In this document: one piece after another, positions 61,040 through 64,000 of the stretch
Numbering within the stretch: the first letter of the stretch is position 1
Layout of the letters: each line of letters opens with the position of its first letter
NCBI GenBank assembly: GCA_002837195.1
Contig: KZ478060.1
Location: forward strand, 420,463 to 484,462
Origin: Enterobacterales bacterium CwR94
Lineage (GTDB): Bacteria; Pseudomonadota; Gammaproteobacteria; Enterobacterales; Enterobacteriaceae
Reading direction: 5' to 3'
DNA: 64,000 nt
Program-made: the position numbers and the translations under genes
Notes under the pieces: generated by a model
Database searches by the model: none
What the model saw: only the letters and a program-made list of their open reading frames with translations
Told to the model about the DNA's origin: nothing

Positions 61040-62080
61040 TTAAGGAGCAGGAAAGGTGTGGCGGCGGTGGATAGCCTCTAAACCTTCCATAACGTCTGCA
61101 TTTAGCGTGAGGTTATAGCTGTCAATATTGACCTTTAACTGCTCAATCGTTGTGGCGCCCAGCAATGTGCTGGCAACAAAAGGCTGTTGACGAACAAACG
61201 CCAACGCCATCTGCGAAGGATCAAGGTTGTGTTTTTTCGCCAGGGCAACGTATTCGGCAGTGGCTTGCGTTGACTGCTCGCCACTGTAGCGCGTGAAACG
61301 GCTGAACAGCGTATTGCGCGCGCCTGCGGGTTGCGCGCCATTCAGGTATTTTCCGCTTAATACACCGAACGCCAGACTGGAGTAAGCCAACAGCTCTACG
61401 CCTTCATGCTGGCTGATTTCTGCCAGACCGACCTCGAAACTGCGATTTAACAGGCTATAGGGATTTTGAATGGTCACAATGCGCGGTAATTCGTGCTTTT
61501 CCGCCAGTTGCAGATAACGCATAACACCCCAGGGCGTTTCGTTCGACACCCCGATATAGCGAATTTTTCCAGCGCGAACTTGTTCCGTTAAGGCTTCCAG
61601 CGTTTCTAATAATGTCACGGTTGCCGTTTGTTCGCTGTACTCATAATTCAATTTGCCAAAGTAATTGGTTTGGCGCTGCGGCCAGTGCAGCTGGTACAGG
61701 TCGATATAATCGGTATTTAAGCGTTTCAAACTGGCTTCTAACGCCTGGCGGATATTCTTGCGATCCAGCGCCTGTTCAGGACGAATGGAGGCGTCATTGC
61801 CACGTACAGGGCCAGCCACTTTGGTTGCCAGAACAATCTTTTCACGATTGCCGCGGGACTGTAGCCAACTGCCAATGTATTTTTCAGTCAAACCCTGGGT
61901 TTCCGGACGCGGAGGGACCGGGTACATCTCAGCGGTATCAATCAGGTTGATACCAGAATGAATGGCCAGATCGAGCTGGGCGTGTGCGTCGGCTTCGCTG
62001 TTTTGCTCACCAAACGTCATGGTTCCCAAACCCAGCGAACTGACTTCGAGGCTGCTGTGGGGAATACGGTGATAATGCAT
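61040..62080 (-). CDS. tas: Aldo-keto reductase Tas
   Basis: 346 residues, identical in length to E. coli Tas. NADP-dependent aldo-keto reductase fold: MHYHRIPHSSLEVSSLGLGT, Asp/Tyr in NLIDTAEMYPVPPRPETQGL, Lys in VLATKVAGPVRG, His in LYQLHWPQRQTNYFGK, and the cofactor region ASTLLGATTIEQLKVNIDS. E. coli Tas suppresses tyrosine auxotrophy under starvation; its natural substrate is unknown. The start at 62080 matches E. coli; the frame continues to 62281 without a ribosome site. Confidence 0.95.
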   Translation of the reverse strand: MHYHRIPHSSLEVSSLGLGTMTFGEQNSEADAHAQLDLAIHSGINLIDTAEMYPVPPRPETQGLTEKYIGSWLQSRGNREKIVLATKVAGPVRGNDASIRPEQALDRKNIRQALEASLKRLNTDYIDLYQLHWPQRQTNYFGKLNYEYSEQTATVTLLETLEALTEQVRAGKIRYIGVSNETPWGVMRYLQLAEKHELPRIVTIQNPYSLLNRSFEVGLAEISQHEGVELLAYSSLAFGVLSGKYLNGAQPAGARNTLFSRFTRYSGEQSTQATAEYVALAKKHNLDPSQMALAFVRQQPFVASTLLGATTIEQLKVNIDSYNLTLNADVMEGLEAIHRRHTFPAP

Positions 62081-62219
62081 GCCAGCTTCCTTTTTCGTTT
62101 TATCGTTATGGATAATCGAGTAACAGAACGGAAAATGACTATAACCTTGCCAGACGGCAGGTGAAAGAGGGGATTTATCGGGAAATGCTGAGTGGGGGCT
62201 CCGGAGAGCCCAGAGCGCA

Positions 62220-62435
62220 TCAGCGTTCGATGATTTGCGACACATCGTCGCCGTTAATTTGCAGCTCGTGGCCCTGATCATCGGTGTATTTCACCAGGCC
62301 GGTGTCTTTATCAATTTCAGGTTTACCCTGGGTCATGATCATTTTGCCGTCTTTCGTCGACATGACGTAGTTGCTGCTACAGCCGCTCAATAATAGTGCC
62401 AGTGAGAGCGCTAAAGCACCCATCATCCATTTCAT
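62220..62435 (-). CDS. ygdR: Small lipoprotein YgdR/YgdI family
   Basis: 71 residues (E. coli YgdR 72). Lipoprotein signal [20 protein letters not shown] with lipobox LSGC, then the SH3-like YgdI/YgdR domain [38 protein letters not shown]. Located between tas and ygdQ as in E. coli. Confidence 0.94.
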   Translation of the reverse strand: MKWMMGALALSLALLLSGCSSNYVMSTKDGKMIMTQGKPEIDKDTGLVKYTDDQGHELQINGDDVSQIIER

Positions 62436-62551
62436 TGCATACTCCCATCCAGATACTCGTGTCGAAGACATAGTGTAGTGGGAAAATGAAATGGGAAAAG
62501 GGCAAAAGGGCGCATTCTGAAAAATCCGAATTCAGTGCGCCCATTGTGACG

Positions 62552-63271
62552 TTACAGCGGAGACTTTTTATTGCGCAGTAAATTGAGTGTTTCTACTGCC
62601 ATTGAGAAGAACATCGCAAAGTAAATGTAGCCTTTCGGAACATGAATATGGAAGCCTTCCAGAATCAGTGTGAAACCCACCAGAATCAAAAATGCCAGTG
62701 CCAGCATTTTTACCGACGGATGGCGCTCAACAAATTCACCGATACTTTTGGCCGCAAACATCATGACGCCCACCGCGATAATGACCGCAGCCATCATAAT
62801 AAACAGATGATCTGACAGGCCTACCGCAGTAATCACCGAATCCAGACTGAAAATGATGTCCAGCAGCATGATTTGCACGATAGCGCCAAGAAAAGAGTGA
62901 ACGTTGGTTTTGTGCTCCGCTGCTTCGCCTTCGATCGACTCGTGGATCTCCATACTGGATTTCCACAGCAGGAACAGGCCGCCAAAAATGAGAATCAGAT
63001 CGCGCGCAGAGAAGGTGTGCTCCATGATACTAAAAAGTGGATTGGTCAGGCGTACAACCCAGGCGATGGAGGCTAACAGGGCAAGCCTCATCAACATGGC
63101 ACCCGCTAAGCCAATACGGCGCGCTTTGGCTTGTTGATGTTTAGGGAGTTTGGCAACCACCAAAGAAAGAAAAATGATGTTATCGATCCCGAGAACGATC
63201 TCGAGAATGGTAAGAGTCCCTAAGGCCAGCCAGGCATTGGGATCGGCAATCCACTCAAACATTGTGACCAT
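62552..63271 (-). CDS. ygdQ: TerC-family membrane protein YgdQ
   Basis: 239 residues (E. coli 237) with about seven membrane helices. WLALGTLTILEIVLGIDNII (metal-site-like Glu/Asp in membrane), GAIVQIMLLDIIFSLDSVIT and FVERHPSVKMLALAFLILVG are typical of TerC/YgdQ. TerC relatives export metal ions such as Mn, but YgdQ itself is uncharacterised. ATG 63271 is used; ATG 63262 is an alternative closer to the E. coli start. Confidence 0.93.
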   Translation of the reverse strand: MVTMFEWIADPNAWLALGTLTILEIVLGIDNIIFLSLVVAKLPKHQQAKARRIGLAGAMLMRLALLASIAWVVRLTNPLFSIMEHTFSARDLILIFGGLFLLWKSSMEIHESIEGEAAEHKTNVHSFLGAIVQIMLLDIIFSLDSVITAVGLSDHLFIMMAAVIIAVGVMMFAAKSIGEFVERHPSVKMLALAFLILVGFTLILEGFHIHVPKGYIYFAMFFSMAVETLNLLRNKKSPL

Positions 63272-63333
63272 GCATCCTAAACGAAAATTAAACGAGCATT
63301 ATACGCTTAACTCTGGAATGGCGCGAAAACTGT

Positions 63334-64000
63334 TTACAGATAAAAGTGGCGGGCCAGCAGTGCTGCGGTAAAAGGTTTCTTCAAATAGAAGCCACGCGGC
63401 AGCGTCATAATCGGCTGTCCGTTCTCGCCTGTGGCTTCGGTTAACGCACGGCTGTTGGCGGCTTTAGGACGCAGTTGTAAAACTTCGCCATGACGAGCCG
63501 TGATGCGCGCTATCTGACCAAGCACAATCAGATCCATCAGTTCTTCCCAGTCGCGTTTGAGCATGGCTTCTTCCTGTGCATTTGGGCTCCACAGTAACGG
63601 TGAGCCTACGCGCCTTGTCGCAAGGGGTAATGCCCGGTCACCTTCTACAGGTATCCACAGGACGCGTGATAACTTATGCCTGACGTGACTTCGTTCCCAG
63701 GTCACACCCGTATTGCCTGTAAGCGGTGCAACGCAGACAAAGGTGGTTTCCAACGGGCGGCCCTGCCCATCAACAGGGATCGTTTTCAGCTCAACGCCGA
63801 TGTGTGCGAAATCCTGCTCGGGCTTACTGCCCGCACTGGCACCCAGGCAGCGTTCTAACAGCATTCCGACCCAGCCTTTATCGCGTTTTAAATCCTTCGG
63901 GATGGCAATGCCTGACGCCGTGGCCAATTCGCCGAGCGTATACCCCGCTAATGCTTGCGCGCGAGTGAGTAAAGACGTTTCACTGTCGGGGGGCGGTAAC
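63334..64000 (-). CDS. mutH: DNA mismatch repair endonuclease MutH (5' end outside window)
   Basis: 222 residues are visible; the E. coli protein is 229, so only a few N-terminal residues are missing past the window edge. MutH nicks the unmethylated strand at hemimethylated GATC sites when activated by MutS and MutL. Catalytic motif Asp/Glu-x-Lys in [19 protein letters not shown] and Lys in [15 protein letters not shown]-terminal [20 protein letters not shown] and [19 protein letters not shown]. Confidence 0.96.
   Translation of the reverse strand, partial: LPPPDSETSLLTRAQALAGYTLGELATASGIAIPKDLKRDKGWVGMLLERCLGASAGSKPEQDFAHIGVELKTIPVDGQGRPLETTFVCVAPLTGNTGVTWERSHVRHKLSRVLWIPVEGDRALPLATRRVGSPLLWSPNAQEEAMLKRDWEELMDLIVLGQIARITARHGEVLQLRPKAANSRALTEATGENGQPIMTLPRGFYLKKPFTAALLARHFYL

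Overview
The window is chromosomal DNA of a gammaproteobacterium of the order Enterobacterales. The core genes (mltC, yggX, mutY, trmB, yggL, yggN, tas, ygdR, ygdQ, mutH, speC, ftnA, fhuE) are close to their Escherichia coli homologues in length and sequence, but their arrangement and the accessory content differ from E. coli. A genus in or near the Erwiniaceae (Pantoea/Erwinia-like) is a guess; no rRNA or other taxon marker is present. All identifications come from reading motifs and remembered family sequences; no search was run.

Layout. 1-6.4 kb: distal end of a secondary (lateral, Flag-2 type) flagellar locus: the C-terminus of a flagellin, then cap, chaperones, hook-length control, FliL, sigma-28, and a MotAB-type stator (lafBCDEFSTU). 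6.5-11.1 kb: a cupin gene, then the four-gene Anbu (ancestral proteasome-like) operon with an ATP-grasp protein, an alpha-E protein and a transglutaminase, behind a strong sigma-54 promoter match. 11.1-16.9 kb: a 34-bp tandem palindromic repeat, a bifunctional ornithine-lipid synthase (OlsF type) behind a PhoB box, a PAS-PAS-PAS-GGDEF-EAL protein and a VirK/YbjX protein. 17.1-21.1 kb: an AT-rich island (glycosyltransferase, FkbM methyltransferase, second methyltransferase-like gene) whose first gene has a sigma-54 promoter match nearly identical to the one in front of lafB, suggesting flagellin or surface-glycan modification. 21.7-30.4 kb: ftnA, then a pentitol/pentose module (ABC importer, xylulokinase, xylitol-type dehydrogenase, divergent D-lyxose isomerase, LacI repressor) with two matching LacI-type operators and a CRP-like site.

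30.5-41.4 kb: mixed accessory genes: VOC protein, orphan beta-helix (tailspike-like) protein, Ner-like regulator, bestrophin, dienelactone hydrolase (YghX-like), fhuE with a Fur box, yghU, a membrane-bound ToxR/CadC-like regulator with a small two-helix membrane protein, and tRNA-Phe followed by three 75-bp tandem repeats and a copy of its own 3' end. 41.6-44.6 kb: a SiaABCD-like partner-switching module ending in a diguanylate cyclase; its phosphatase has CBS domains instead of a membrane sensor. 44.5-50.9 kb: a GntR regulator diverging from an operon with RidA, a polar amino-acid ABC importer, an N-deacylase and a PLP-dependent dehydratase, which fit together as a catabolic route for an N-acylated hydroxy- or diamino-acid. 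51.0-56.5 kb: speC with a long leader containing a possible 34-codon ORF, then a TetR regulator diverging from a Tm-1-like/PEP-hydrolase-family pair. 56.5-64 kb: conserved DNA-repair, tRNA-modification and envelope genes, ending within mutH.
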